Below, in pieces: positions 1 through 9,100 of a stretch of 57,500 bases of DNA. The notes beneath the pieces were generated by a model. The model was given only the letters and a program-made list of their open reading frames with translations, did not search any database and was not told where the DNA came from. The stretch's first letter is position 1. Every line of letters begins with the position of its first letter. The DNA is from Lutibacter sp. HS1-25 (lineage in GTDB: Bacteria > Bacteroidota > Bacteroidia > Flavobacteriales > Flavobacteriaceae). Location of the stretch: contig NZ_RHLN01000020.1 in the NCBI RefSeq assembly GCF_004121075.1, forward strand, positions 1 to 57,500, given 5' to 3'. The position numbers and the translations under genes were made by a program.

Positions 1-371
1 TTAGTTTATATTTTTCTGAAATCTTATGTATTCCAACATTCAAAATCCAACGCTCAAACTCCGCATATTTTTAAACTCCGAGGTTTGTTTTTTGAGTTTA
101 ATTTTTTATATAATTCATTGCTCAATTTCTATTTATTTCAATGAGCTTTTTGTGTAATTTCTCATACAATTAAATGATTTTGAATTAAATAACTCAAAAT
201 AAGGAATTCAGAGAGAATTCCGATGGCATTTTACATAACTGGCTTTTATAAGATTTGTGCGACTGGAAAATCGGAGATTTATCGGACGTAGCAAATCGTT
301 AGTTGAATGTTTGTCAGTTCGTTATTTAGTTTAAATGTAAGCATAAATTTTATGAGTTGTTGGCTGTAGTT
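1..371. other. non-coding left edge
   Basis: I see no convincing gene here. The stretch holds a perfect 7-bp inverted repeat around an EcoRI-like core (GGAATTC at 203-209 and GAATTCC at 215-221). At 359-368 lies GTTGGCTGTA, which reappears in inverted orientation at 983-992 on the other side of the next gene. Around 260-306 is a GC-richer segment that does not translate into a long frame. No terminator with a clear T-tract was found for the gene ending at 372. Confidence 0.4.
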
Positions 372-992
372 TTAAATCTTTTCCATTATTTCTTTTGGAA
401 TAAATTGTTCTAATAAACTCTTTTGTTTTTCCTCAACAGTTATAAATTTCCAATTATCAATCCCATTTTCAGATAGAGAACAAACACTTTTTGTTGCTAA
501 AATTTCAAAAAAATCAGTTTCATCATCTAATTTTACATTTTCAACTCCAAATGTGCTAACTAAACTGTTTCTTATCAAATTTAATCTAGCGTTTTTATCA
601 TCAGTTGTTTCATTTTCGGAATCTGAATTGAACTTCATATTCATTAAGCTTGAATATGTCAAAATAGAGTAGGATTTATCATTAATCGTCTCAATATCAC
701 CAATACTCAATATTTTTGGAGTTGTCAATTTAAACTCATAGGATGGGTTATTATATATTTGTTTCATTAAAACAATCAATTGTTCTTTTGGAATAATTTT
801 AAAGAAATCATCTATCAGATAATCCATAGATTTTTCAATCTCTTCGTTTAAGATCAAAGTTAAATAATCATTAAAATCATTTTTAAGGTTTTCTTTTGAG
901 TTCTGTCCAACTAAAATTGTTGTAAATAGAAGGAATATAATTCCTAAAGTTAAGTTTTTCATATTTGTTTTTTTTGCGTTATTACAGCCAAC
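359..992. repeat. 10-bp inverted repeat flanking a gene
   Basis: GTTGGCTGTA at 359-368 and its exact complement TACAGCCAAC at 983-992 lie just outside the two ends of the 372-962 gene. The pair is short and could be chance, but its placement on both sides of one isolated gene is suggestive of a cassette or insertion boundary. Confidence 0.35.
372..962 (-). CDS. hypothetical secreted protein
   Basis: This is a 196-residue protein of unknown function. Residues 1-19 form a clean signal peptide (a Lys near the start, then a hydrophobic LGIIFLLFTTILVGQ run), so it is probably exported. The mature part is acidic and rich in Glu, Asp and Asn, with no recognisable enzymatic motif and no Cys cluster. 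Its size and alternating pattern would fit a small NTF2-like or DUF-type fold, but that is a guess. It stands alone: the next gene is more than 400 bp away. A 10-bp inverted repeat (GTTGGCTGTA / TACAGCCAAC) brackets the gene, which might indicate that it arrived as a discrete cassette. Confidence 0.7.
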   Translation of the reverse strand: MKNLTLGIIFLLFTTILVGQNSKENLKNDFNDYLTLILNEEIEKSMDYLIDDFFKIIPKEQLIVLMKQIYNNPSYEFKLTTPKILSIGDIETINDKSYSILTYSSLMNMKFNSDSENETTDDKNARLNLIRNSLVSTFGVENVKLDDETDFFEILATKSVCSLSENGIDNWKFITVEEKQKSLLEQFIPKEIMEKI

Positions 993-1393
993 TTGTTATA
1001 TACTTCTATTATATTGGTTTATCCGTATTATTTTTTTGGGATAAACGTGGGTTTTAGTTGTGCTATTCAAATATAAAAATAACATTGCAATAATGTTGAG
1101 GTTTTGAAATAAACTATTCTAGCAATTTATTACTTGCACGAATGTTTGTGGTTTGTTGGGACTATTCTAATGGAAATGGATTTGTTGGGTGTTCGAATTA
1201 TGAGACCCCCAGTCAAGCTGAGGGTGACGATAAATAGGGTAAAGGCAAAGAGTAAGTGTTGACTGCTAAGGAAACTCTTACTGTGCGGAATTGGAAGCTG
1301 TATGCAATGTAGTGCAACGGAATGGGATACTGCTGGAAATGGGGATTTTATTTATAACACAAGAGCAATTAAAATGTTAAACTGCATCTTAAA
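963..1393. other. non-coding region with GC-rich repeat fragment
   Basis: No supportable gene. At about 1201-1228 there is a GC-rich segment containing cccagtcaagctgagggtga, which resembles the dispersed palindromic intergenic units seen again near 11050-11234, 38899-38921 and 40380-40425. The rest is low-complexity AT-rich sequence with no long frame. Confidence 0.4.
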
Positions 1394-1978
1394 TTATTTT
1401 AAGTTTATTGTTAAATATCGATTGACTTTTCTTTTGTACTCTAAATAATTTATTTTATGCACAGACTGTAAATATTCCTCTTCCTCTAAAATCATTTTGT
1501 GAAAAATGACTACAAGTAGCACATATAAAACGATTATGATTCTAGAAGGAAAAATTAGAATGTATCCTAAAAAAAGAATGTTATAAGATAAAAAATAAGG
1601 GTTTCGACTAATGCTATAAATTCCTGTTGTAATTAATTTGGTTTCTTGATCATATTTTATACCTACTCTCCAAGAATTTTTCATTTCAATTAGTGCAAAA
1701 ACACCTATCATAAAACCAATAAAAACAAGTCCAAGCCCTAATGTTTTAACCCAAGCGTATTCTGATAGGTCAATTTCAATAAACCATTTTGATTTAAGTA
1801 ATGTTAAACGGAGCATTATGATTACATACATCATTGTCGAAATAAATATCGACATTGATAATTTTATAGATTTACCTCTTATGGATTGCTTTGTAGCTAC
1901 ATATGTCTTTATATTTCTAATTGCAAAAGCAAGAATAAAAAATACAAGTATGAACCCTAAATATATTTTTTCTAACAT
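1394..1978 (-). CDS. ICMT/PEMT-like membrane methyltransferase
   Basis: A 194-residue integral membrane protein with about four to five hydrophobic segments. Its C-terminal half matches the isoprenylcysteine carboxyl methyltransferase / phospholipid methyltransferase family: a GIYSISRNPYF motif near residues 120-130 (the R-x-P SAM-binding signature), then a hydrophobic hairpin and an E-E-E-x-Y-L tail of the kind that closes this fold. The substrate is unknown; bacterial members are often found beside heavy-metal transporters. It is the last gene of the minus-strand metal efflux run, 24 bp after the small membrane protein gene, so cotranscription is likely. A role in metal resistance is inferred only from the context. 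Confidence 0.8.
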   Translation of the reverse strand: MLEKIYLGFILVFFILAFAIRNIKTYVATKQSIRGKSIKLSMSIFISTMMYVIIMLRLTLLKSKWFIEIDLSEYAWVKTLGLGLVFIGFMIGVFALIEMKNSWRVGIKYDQETKLITTGIYSISRNPYFLSYNILFLGYILIFPSRIIIVLYVLLVVIFHKMILEEEEYLQSVHKINYLEYKRKVNRYLTINLK

Positions 1979-2002
1979 TATTAAAGTTGATTACATTATT
2001 AT

Positions 2003-2206
2003 TTAGTGAAATAAATTATCAAAACGAAGAAGCACAGCTAAAATAATTATAATGAAGAGGATTGCTAAAACAATAGAACCAACTATTTTTTCTTTATAAG
2101 AAAGTTTAATTTTTACAGGGACTTCCTTTTTTTGCTTATACCGTTTTCCTTTATAATTTACAGGCATATTTATTCTATAAAAGTACTTTGATTTATTTAA
2201 TTCCAC
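2003..2206 (-). CDS. small single-span membrane protein
   Basis: A 67-residue protein with a basic N-terminal half (many Lys and Arg between residues 5 and 40) and one transmembrane helix at about residues 42-62 (the VGSIVLAILFIIIILAVLL stretch). I do not recognise a family. Its ATG overlaps the last codons of the P-type ATPase gene by 10 bp, the typical geometry of translationally coupled genes, which makes a spurious frame unlikely. The probable topology is a cytoplasmic basic tail with a short periplasmic end. It may be an accessory subunit of the ATPase, but this is inference from position alone. Confidence 0.6.
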   Translation of the reverse strand: MELNKSKYFYRINMPVNYKGKRYKQKKEVPVKIKLSYKEKIVGSIVLAILFIIIILAVLLRFDNLFH

Positions 2207-4146
2207 TTCATTTTTTGGATACGAACGGCATTTAAAATGGCTAATAATGCAACTCCTACATCAGCAATAACAGCTTCCCACATTGTTGCCATACCCCAAG
2301 CTCCTAAAATTAAAACGAGTATTTTTATACTTAATGCCAACCAAATGTTTTGCCATATAATTTTGTTGGTTGCATTACCGATTTGTATGGCAGTTACAAT
2401 TTTTGAAGGTTGATCTGTTTGTATTACAACGTCGGCAGTTTCAATGGCTGCATCACTTCCTAAACCTCCCATTGCCAACCCTACATCAGCTATTGTAATT
2501 ACTGGAGCATCATTAATTCCATCGCCAATAAATGCAATTGTTCTTCCCATTGCCTTTAATTTTTCTACTTCTGAAATTTTATCTTCAGGAAGTAAATCTC
2601 CAATTGCCTTATCAATCCCTAATTCATTTGCAATGGTGTCAACAACTGTTTGTTTATCGCCCGAAAGCATTACTATTTCAATTATTTTTGGGATTTTATG
2701 TAAATTGGTAATTGCCTTTTGTGCATCCTCTTTTAAGGTGTCGGAAATAGTAATATATCCTGCATATTGCTGGTTTATAGCAACAACAATAATTGTTTTG
2801 TCATTTGAATTTATAGTTTCATCAAATGGAATATTGAATTTTTGTAACAATTTAGAATTACCAGCCAAAACTTCATACTCCCCAATTTGTCCTTTCATTC
2901 CATAACCTGAAATTTCTTCAATAGTTGTTGCCTTCAATTTTGAGTTATCAATTTTAACATAATTGACAATAGCTTGTGCAATGGGATGTGTAGAATTGGA
3001 TTCTAAGACAGCAACTAATTCTAAAAATAAATTCTTATCAATGTTTGAGGTTACAATTTCCTGCACTTCAAATACACCTTTTGTTAAAGTGCCTGTTTTA
3101 TCCATAACCACGGTATCGACTTTGGTTATTAAATCTAAATAATTAGAACCTTTAAATAAAATACCATTTTGTGATGCTGCACCTATTCCACCAAAGTAGC
3201 CAAGTGGAATAGAAATTACCAAGGCACAAGGACACGATATTACTAAGAATATTAAAGCCCGTTGTAACCACATTTGAAATATATAAGCATCCCCAAGAAA
3301 AAAGTAGGGCACAATTACTAATGCAATTGCCAACCAAAAAACAATGGGGGTATAAATTTTAGCTAAACGACTAATTAAGAGTTGAGTTTTTGCTTTTTTA
3401 CCAACAGCATCTTGCACCAATTTAAGAATTTTGGAGAGTTTGGTATCTTCGTATTTAATGGTCACTTTAATTTCGATGACTTTGGTAAGATTTACCATTC
3501 CTGCCAGCACTTGCTCTCCTTTGTTGCAGTTTTTAGGAACGGATTCTCCTGTTAATGCAGCTGTATTTAAAATGGCATCATTTGAAATTAATTCGCCATC
3601 TAAAGCAATTTTTTCACCTGCTTTTACCCGTATTATTTGTCCAATTTTAACATCTTTGGGATGTTTTATTAAGGTTAATTCATTTTCTACAATGGTTACC
3701 TCTTCAACCTGAACTTTTAATAAGGCTTCAATAGAACGTTTGGCTTTGTTGACTGCACTTTCTTGAAATAGTTCTCCTACCACATAAAATAACATAACTG
3801 CAACACCTTCTTCATAAGAGCCTATTAAAAATGCACCTAAGGTTGCAACCGACATTAGAACAAACTCATTGTATATTGATCCTTTAACGATTAATTTTAC
3901 AGCTTTTAAAAGAACAGGACCACCAATAAGCATATAAATTATACCAAACCAAATTAAAGGAACAGGTGCTCTAAAAAAAGGTGCTTCAAAAAAATCAAAA
4001 CCAATACCCAACACTAGAAAAAGCAAGCTAATTATTGGAATTATGTAAGCTTTGTTTATAGCTAAAGTGTTATTAGAAACTACAGTTTCTTTAGTATAAT
4101 CTACTGCACAGGCACCATCTTGACATTCGTTATTTTTACTCATCAT
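2197..4146 (-). CDS. zntA: heavy-metal P1B-type ATPase (Zn/Cd/Pb type)
   Basis: A 649-residue P1B ATPase exporting a divalent soft metal, most likely Zn2+, Cd2+ or Pb2+, from the cytoplasm. Visible motifs are the TGES actuator loop, the membrane SCPCALVISIP metal-binding motif, the phosphorylation site DKTGTLT with Asp349, the HP motif of the nucleotide domain (THPIAQAIV) and GDGINDAP. The absence of a canonical HMA domain is notable: the N-terminus carries only a short CQDGACAVD cysteine pair that may capture metal. The length is normal for members without an HMA domain. The start could be either of two adjacent Met codons. It is preceded by its own promoter/operator module at 4162-4197, just after the Fur-family gene, so it can be expressed separately from the pump genes upstream. 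Confidence 0.93.
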   Translation of the reverse strand: MMSKNNECQDGACAVDYTKETVVSNNTLAINKAYIIPIISLLFLVLGIGFDFFEAPFFRAPVPLIWFGIIYMLIGGPVLLKAVKLIVKGSIYNEFVLMSVATLGAFLIGSYEEGVAVMLFYVVGELFQESAVNKAKRSIEALLKVQVEEVTIVENELTLIKHPKDVKIGQIIRVKAGEKIALDGELISNDAILNTAALTGESVPKNCNKGEQVLAGMVNLTKVIEIKVTIKYEDTKLSKILKLVQDAVGKKAKTQLLISRLAKIYTPIVFWLAIALVIVPYFFLGDAYIFQMWLQRALIFLVISCPCALVISIPLGYFGGIGAASQNGILFKGSNYLDLITKVDTVVMDKTGTLTKGVFEVQEIVTSNIDKNLFLELVAVLESNSTHPIAQAIVNYVKIDNSKLKATTIEEISGYGMKGQIGEYEVLAGNSKLLQKFNIPFDETINSNDKTIIVVAINQQYAGYITISDTLKEDAQKAITNLHKIPKIIEIVMLSGDKQTVVDTIANELGIDKAIGDLLPEDKISEVEKLKAMGRTIAFIGDGINDAPVITIADVGLAMGGLGSDAAIETADVVIQTDQPSKIVTAIQIGNATNKIIWQNIWLALSIKILVLILGAWGMATMWEAVIADVGVALLAILNAVRIQKMKWN

Positions 4147-4161
4147 TTGAACTATTTAATT

Positions 4162-4197
4162 CAAAATTAAGTAAATAGTGTGTGCAACGGAAGTGCA
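4162..4197 (-). promoter_or_regulatory. promoter and operator of the metal ATPase
   Basis: Read on the minus strand, the 17-mer TGCACTTCCGTTGCACA (4197-4181) is followed after 11 bases by TAATTTTG (4169-4162), a perfect match to the Bacteroidota -7 box TAnnTTTG. Counted from the TTG inside the 17-mer, the spacing to the -7 box is 15 bp, shorter than the usual 19-21. The same 17-mer (13 of 17 identical) with the same spacing stands before the gene starting at 10945. The site is probably bound by a metal-responsive regulator; the Fur-family protein encoded immediately upstream is the obvious candidate. Confidence 0.6.
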
Positions 4198-4626
4198 TTA
4201 ATTTGAATTACATTTGTTACAAATGCCTTTTACAACAAGATTTACATCTTCGGCAATAAAATCTTTAGGTAAGTTAATGTTTGGAATTTTGTGGTCTGTT
4301 AAACAAACAGTTTCATTGCATTGTTTACAATGAAAGTGTAGGTGTAAATCGGTATCAATATCACAATGGCAATTTTCTTCGCATAAAGCGTATTTTGTAA
4401 TGCCTGTTCCATCGTCAATTTTATGAGCTAATTCACTTTCAACAAATGTTTTTAAGGTGCGATACAATGTTGTTCTGTCTGATTTAACAAAATACTCTTC
4501 AACATCGGTTAAGCTAATAGCGGATTTTTTATTTAAAAGAAATTGTAAAACCAACAGTCGCATTGCTGTTGGTTTTACGTTATTTTTCTTTAATATTTGT
4601 TCTAATTCAATCATATTAAACATCAA
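4198..4626 (-). CDS. Fur-family metal-responsive repressor
   Basis: A 142-residue Fur/Zur-type regulator. The N-terminal winged helix contains the family recognition region (SDRTTLYRTLKTFVESELAHKI, residues about 48-70, quoted in part). The C-terminal dimerisation domain has the His-rich segment DLHLHFHC and two CxxC pairs (HCKQC and ICNKC), the structural zinc site. It could be a Zur-like zinc sensor, which fits its place between the efflux pump genes and the zinc-type ATPase, but the metal cannot be decided from sequence. It overlaps the PII-like gene by 11 bp; a later Met (position 4614), just after that gene's stop, is an equally good start. Confidence 0.9.
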   Translation of the reverse strand: MMFNMIELEQILKKNNVKPTAMRLLVLQFLLNKKSAISLTDVEEYFVKSDRTTLYRTLKTFVESELAHKIDDGTGITKYALCEENCHCDIDTDLHLHFHCKQCNETVCLTDHKIPNINLPKDFIAEDVNLVVKGICNKCNSN

Positions 4627-4954
4627 TTTTTTTTATTGACTTCCCTGTTTTTATCTTATAAGCATCATTCACATCAGAGACATAAATAATACCATCGGTT
4701 GGATAAGGGGTTTTTGCGTTTTCACAAATTATTTTAACTGCTTTTTTAACTTCTTCATTTTGACAAATCAATTCTAATTTAATAACCTTGCTGTCTGCAA
4801 AATGAAATTTTAACGAAGGTACTGAATCTTCTCTTTTATAAGCGCCTGTTCCTTCACATTCAGATAATGTAACACTTTCAAATCCATTTTCTTTAAGAGC
4901 TTCTACAACATTTTCTAATTTTGTAGGTTTTATAAATGCTTTAATTTCTTTCAT
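4616..4954 (-). CDS. PII-like protein of the metal-efflux-linked group
   Basis: A 112-residue member of the PII superfamily: the N-terminus MKEIKAFIKPTKLENVVEAL and the C-terminal GIIYVSDV segment are characteristic. The T-loop region is shortened and lacks the usual uridylylated Tyr context, so it is not GlnB/GlnK. A PII group whose genes sit beside CzcABC-type pumps is known (PII-NG), and this gene lies 11 bp downstream of the adaptor gene. It could bind a nucleotide or metal and gate the pump, but no partner is proven. A paralogue (30695-31015) stands next to the copper efflux genes. It has a Cys at position 34 of the family fold (SECEG) and another at ELICQ. Confidence 0.85.
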   Translation of the reverse strand: MKEIKAFIKPTKLENVVEALKENGFESVTLSECEGTGAYKREDSVPSLKFHFADSKVIKLELICQNEEVKKAVKIICENAKTPYPTDGIIYVSDVNDAYKIKTGKSIKKIDV

Positions 4955-4965
4955 TTTAAAATATT

Positions 4966-6174
4966 TTAATGGTCGTGTTCTTCAAATTCTCCTTTGTTAA
5001 GTTCAGAATTTACATAATAAGCACCTTTTGTAACTATTAAGTCGTTTTTATCAATAGGGTTTGTAAACTGAACTTCCGTGAATCCTAAATCAGACACACC
5101 CTTAATTACTTGAATTTTTTCAAGTTCTATATCATTTTCATCTTTTACTCTTTGGATAAATACATAATCGAGACCTTTGTCGTTTACAAAAGCTTCATCT
5201 GGTAATGCAGCGGTCAATTTACTATCTGTTGCGATTCTAGCTTCAACAAACATCCCCGTTAACAAACCTTCGTGTGTTCCAATAATTTTAGCGTGAACTT
5301 TAACTGTTCTGGTATCCATATCAAAAGCTTTTCCTAATGCAAAAATTTCAGCTTCATACATTTTATTGGGACGTGTTGAGAGTGTAAAAGCTATTTTTTG
5401 ACCGATGCTTAATTTTTCTATGTCTTTTTCAAAAACATTTAAGCCTAAGTGTAGGAAATCATTATCTACAATTTCAAACATTTCTTGTTCAGGAGCTACA
5501 GATTTTCCAATGTTAATTTCAATTTTTTGAATGTAACCTTGTATTGGTGCGATTACAGGAATTGAAGCAATTATTTCACCTTTATCAATAGTAGCAACAT
5601 TAATCCCTATAAGATTTAGGGTAGCTTTAGTCGCATTTAAATCGGCTTTTGCATTTAGATATGCCGCTTCAGCTTCTTGAAATGCGCGGGCAGAAGTAAT
5701 ACCTTCTTTCTCTAATTCTTTTTTTCTCACATAATCTTTTTCTAAATAAGTTAAATTACTTTTAGCAGCAAGATATGCGCGTTGCATTGCTATAAATTCT
5801 GGATTGTTTAATGTTGCTATTACTTGCCCTTTTTTTACAAAATCACCTTCAACTACTGACACACTTTGTACACGCCCACCTATTATGGCGCTTACACTTG
5901 CCATATTTTGAGGAGGTAATTCTAATTGACCATTAACTTTTAATGATTCACCTAAATTTAACTCGCTTAGATTGTCTAATGCAATACCCATTATTTCTAA
6001 TTGGTTTAGTTTTAAAGCAATTTTATTTGACTTTTCTTCATCATTATGATCACTATCTTCGGTTTGTTCATTTTTATGGTCATCACTGTCGTTATGTTTT
6101 GATGTACCATTTGCACAACTTATTATGGTCATAAAAAGTATCAATAGTGCGCTTATTTTTAAAATATTTTTCAT
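4966..6174 (-). CDS. czcB: RND periplasmic adaptor (CzcB type)
   Basis: A 402-residue membrane fusion protein linking the inner-membrane RND pump to the outer-membrane channel. It has a lipoprotein signal (FMTIISC, Cys at about residue 20), a His/Asp/Glu-rich stretch at residues 27-50 that could bind divalent metal, the biotinyl-lipoyl domain (GGRVQSVSVVEGDFVKKGQ), an alpha-helical hairpin at about 130-180, a beta-barrel domain and a membrane-proximal domain. The C-terminus ends EEHDH, again His-rich. It starts one base after the stop of the pump gene, so the two are translationally linked. The substrate (Zn, Cd, Co) is inferred from the pump. Confidence 0.92.
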   Translation of the reverse strand: MKNILKISALLILFMTIISCANGTSKHNDSDDHKNEQTEDSDHNDEEKSNKIALKLNQLEIMGIALDNLSELNLGESLKVNGQLELPPQNMASVSAIIGGRVQSVSVVEGDFVKKGQVIATLNNPEFIAMQRAYLAAKSNLTYLEKDYVRKKELEKEGITSARAFQEAEAAYLNAKADLNATKATLNLIGINVATIDKGEIIASIPVIAPIQGYIQKIEINIGKSVAPEQEMFEIVDNDFLHLGLNVFEKDIEKLSIGQKIAFTLSTRPNKMYEAEIFALGKAFDMDTRTVKVHAKIIGTHEGLLTGMFVEARIATDSKLTAALPDEAFVNDKGLDYVFIQRVKDENDIELEKIQVIKGVSDLGFTEVQFTNPIDKNDLIVTKGAYYVNSELNKGEFEEHDH

Positions 6175-6175
6175 C

Positions 6176-9100
6176 TTAATTGTATTTTCCTGTTAAGTAA
6201 TTAATTTCGTTAACTATTTGATTATGAAGGTTAAGTGCGGTTAAATAATTGGTTCTTATGTCGATAGACTGTTCCATTATAGCAATGTATTCTACATAGC
6301 CAATTTCACCTTCTTTGTATGCTTTTATAGCTGATGAAAATAGTTTGTCGGCTAATACAATACCTGTTGAATCATAATATGCTAAAGCTGCTTTTTGTTT
6401 TTCGTATTCATTGAGTTTAGTTTTTAAAAACGTATCTATTTCTAATTTTGTTTCTTGATAATTTAAAGCTGCTATTTCAACATTTTTTTTAGCTGCTAGG
6501 GATTTTCCATTTTGAGACCAAAAGAATAATGGGATTTTTGCACCAACTTCAAAACCAGAAAATCCTTTAATACCATCAATTTGTTGATTGAAATAACCAG
6601 CAGATAGCTCTGGAAGAAATTTAGCATTCTCCAATTTATACTCACGTTCTTTGACATCAATTTCGTTTTGTTGTAATTGAAGTATTGGATTTTCAATATT
6701 TTCTTGGTTAGAAAATTCAAACGGAATTTTTGCTAAATCTTCATTTGAAATATCGAAGTAAACATTGGTATTCATTAATGATTGCAATTGCTTAGTTAAG
6801 CTTTCTATATCCAGTTCTACATCAGATTTCAATAAATTTACCGCTTCTTTTTTACCTTCTGCAGCAATTTTTTCAATTAAATTACTTTCGCCAAAAGCAT
6901 ATTTTTTTTCAGCAATTAAGACGAAGTTTTCATATTCTTTTTCTAGACTAGTAATTAAATTAGACTTACTTTTTGCATACCATAACTCTAGATATACAGC
7001 TCTAACATTACGTTCTAACTTATTTTTTTGAACAATTAAATTCGTTTCACTTAGTGTTAATTTTTCTGCTTGTAATTTAGCTTGTGTACCATAAATTGTT
7101 GGAAATTTAAAATCTTGTGAAATATTCCATTCATAATCTATTTGTGGTGAATTTATTTGACCACGTGTATAATTAACAGCTGTTTGATCAAGATCAAAAT
7201 TTGTTTTTTTCAAGCTTTGTTGCTTTTCAATTTCTAAATAAGCGCTTTTTATTGAAGGGTTATTTTCTATTGCATTTTTAACTGCCTCATCAATAGATAA
7301 ATTGATGGGTGCAGATTGGGCATAGGTTTTATTTAATGTCATACTTAATATGACACCAACAATTACAAGAGTTGTTTTATGATTTTTCATTTTAAGTTTA
7401 GATTTTAAAGAGGTGCCATTTTCAACAAAATAATACAGAATTGGTACTACTAAAAGGGTTAATAGCGTTGATGAAATTAAGCCACCTATAACAACAGTTG
7501 CTAAAGGGCGTTGTACTTCTGCACCTGCAGATGCTGAAATAGCCATTGGCAAAAATCCCATAATAGCAGCAATTGCAGTTAACAAAATAGGTCTTAATCT
7601 TTCTTCAGTAGCAGTAAGGATTCGGAGTTTTAAGTCGGTCATCCCTTCTAATTTTAAGCTATTAAATCTACTTACTAAAACCAAACCGTTTAATACAGCC
7701 ACCCCAAACAAAACCACAAAGCCTACACCAGCTGAAATGCTAAAAGGCATACCACGTAAGGATAAACTTAAAATACCACCAATGGCTGCCAAAGGCACAG
7801 CCATATAAATCATAGTAGCTTGTTTTATGGAGTTTAATGCAAAGTATAGTAATATAAATATTAAAAATAGGGCAATAGGAACTACAATAGAAAGACGTTC
7901 TTTAGCTCTTAATAAATTTTCAAAAGACCCTCCATATTCAATAAAATAACCTTCGGGTAATTTCAATTCTTCATCAAGTTTCAATTGGATATCTTTTACC
8001 ATAGATTCAACATCTCTACCTCTCACATTTACACCTACAGAAACTCTTCTATAAGTATTGTCACGAGAGATTTGCATTGGACCAGGTTTGTAACTAATAT
8101 CGGCTAACTCTTTTAAAGGTATTTGTGTATTTGTATTTGGAAGGTCGACAAAAAGATTTTTTAGGTCTTCAATACTCTCTCTATTTTTTTGTGAGAAACG
8201 CACCACTAAATCGAAACGTTTTTCACCTTCGAAAATGATACCTGCATTTGCCCCTGCAAAAGCAGCACTTACATATTTATTTAATTTATCAATGTTTAAC
8301 CCGTATTTGGCTAATTTTTCACGTTGATAAATTACGGTGATTTGTGGCAACCCTTCAGTTGCCTCGGCTCTTACATCGGCAGCACCTTCAACAGTTTGAA
8401 TAATTTTAGCCATTTCTTCAGCTTTTACCGCTAAAATATCTAAATCATTTCCATAGAGTTTAATTGCAACATCTTCACGAACACCTGTGAGTAATTCATT
8501 AAAACGCAATTCAACAGGTTGGCTAAATAAAAAATTAGCCCCAACAATTGTTTTTAATTTTTCTTGCATTAGTTCAATTAGTTCTGCTTTATTATCTGCG
8601 GATGTCCATTTATTTACATCTTTTTCTAATATGATAAAGCAATCAGCAATATCCATAGGCATTGGATCGGTTGGAATTTCAGCAACACCAATTCGACCCA
8701 CAACAGTTATCACTTCAGGAAAATTATTTTTGATAATATTTTCTACCTCTTCAGATACTTTTATAGATTCTGATAATGAACTACCTGGCTTCATAATAAT
8801 TTGCATTGCAATGTCTCCTTCATCTAATTTTGGAATAAATTCTCCTCCCATATTTGAAAAGATAAACGCAGCGATTATAAATAGACCACCTGCAACTGCA
8901 ATGGTAGTTTTTTTAAATTTTAAAGCACCTTGTATTAAAGGTTTATATACTTTAAAAATAGCCGCCATTACTTTGTTGCTAATATTGTTTAGCCAAGTTT
9001 CAGTACGTGTAAAAATATTGTTTTTGCCTTGTGGTGTTGGTTTCATAAATAGGGATACCATTACAGGCACATAGGTTAAACACAATAACAAAGCACCTAA

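Noticed and set aside
2444-2905. Long plus-strand frame inside the metal ATPase gene
   Set aside because: Shadow of the ATPase on the opposite strand, without domain or promoter support.
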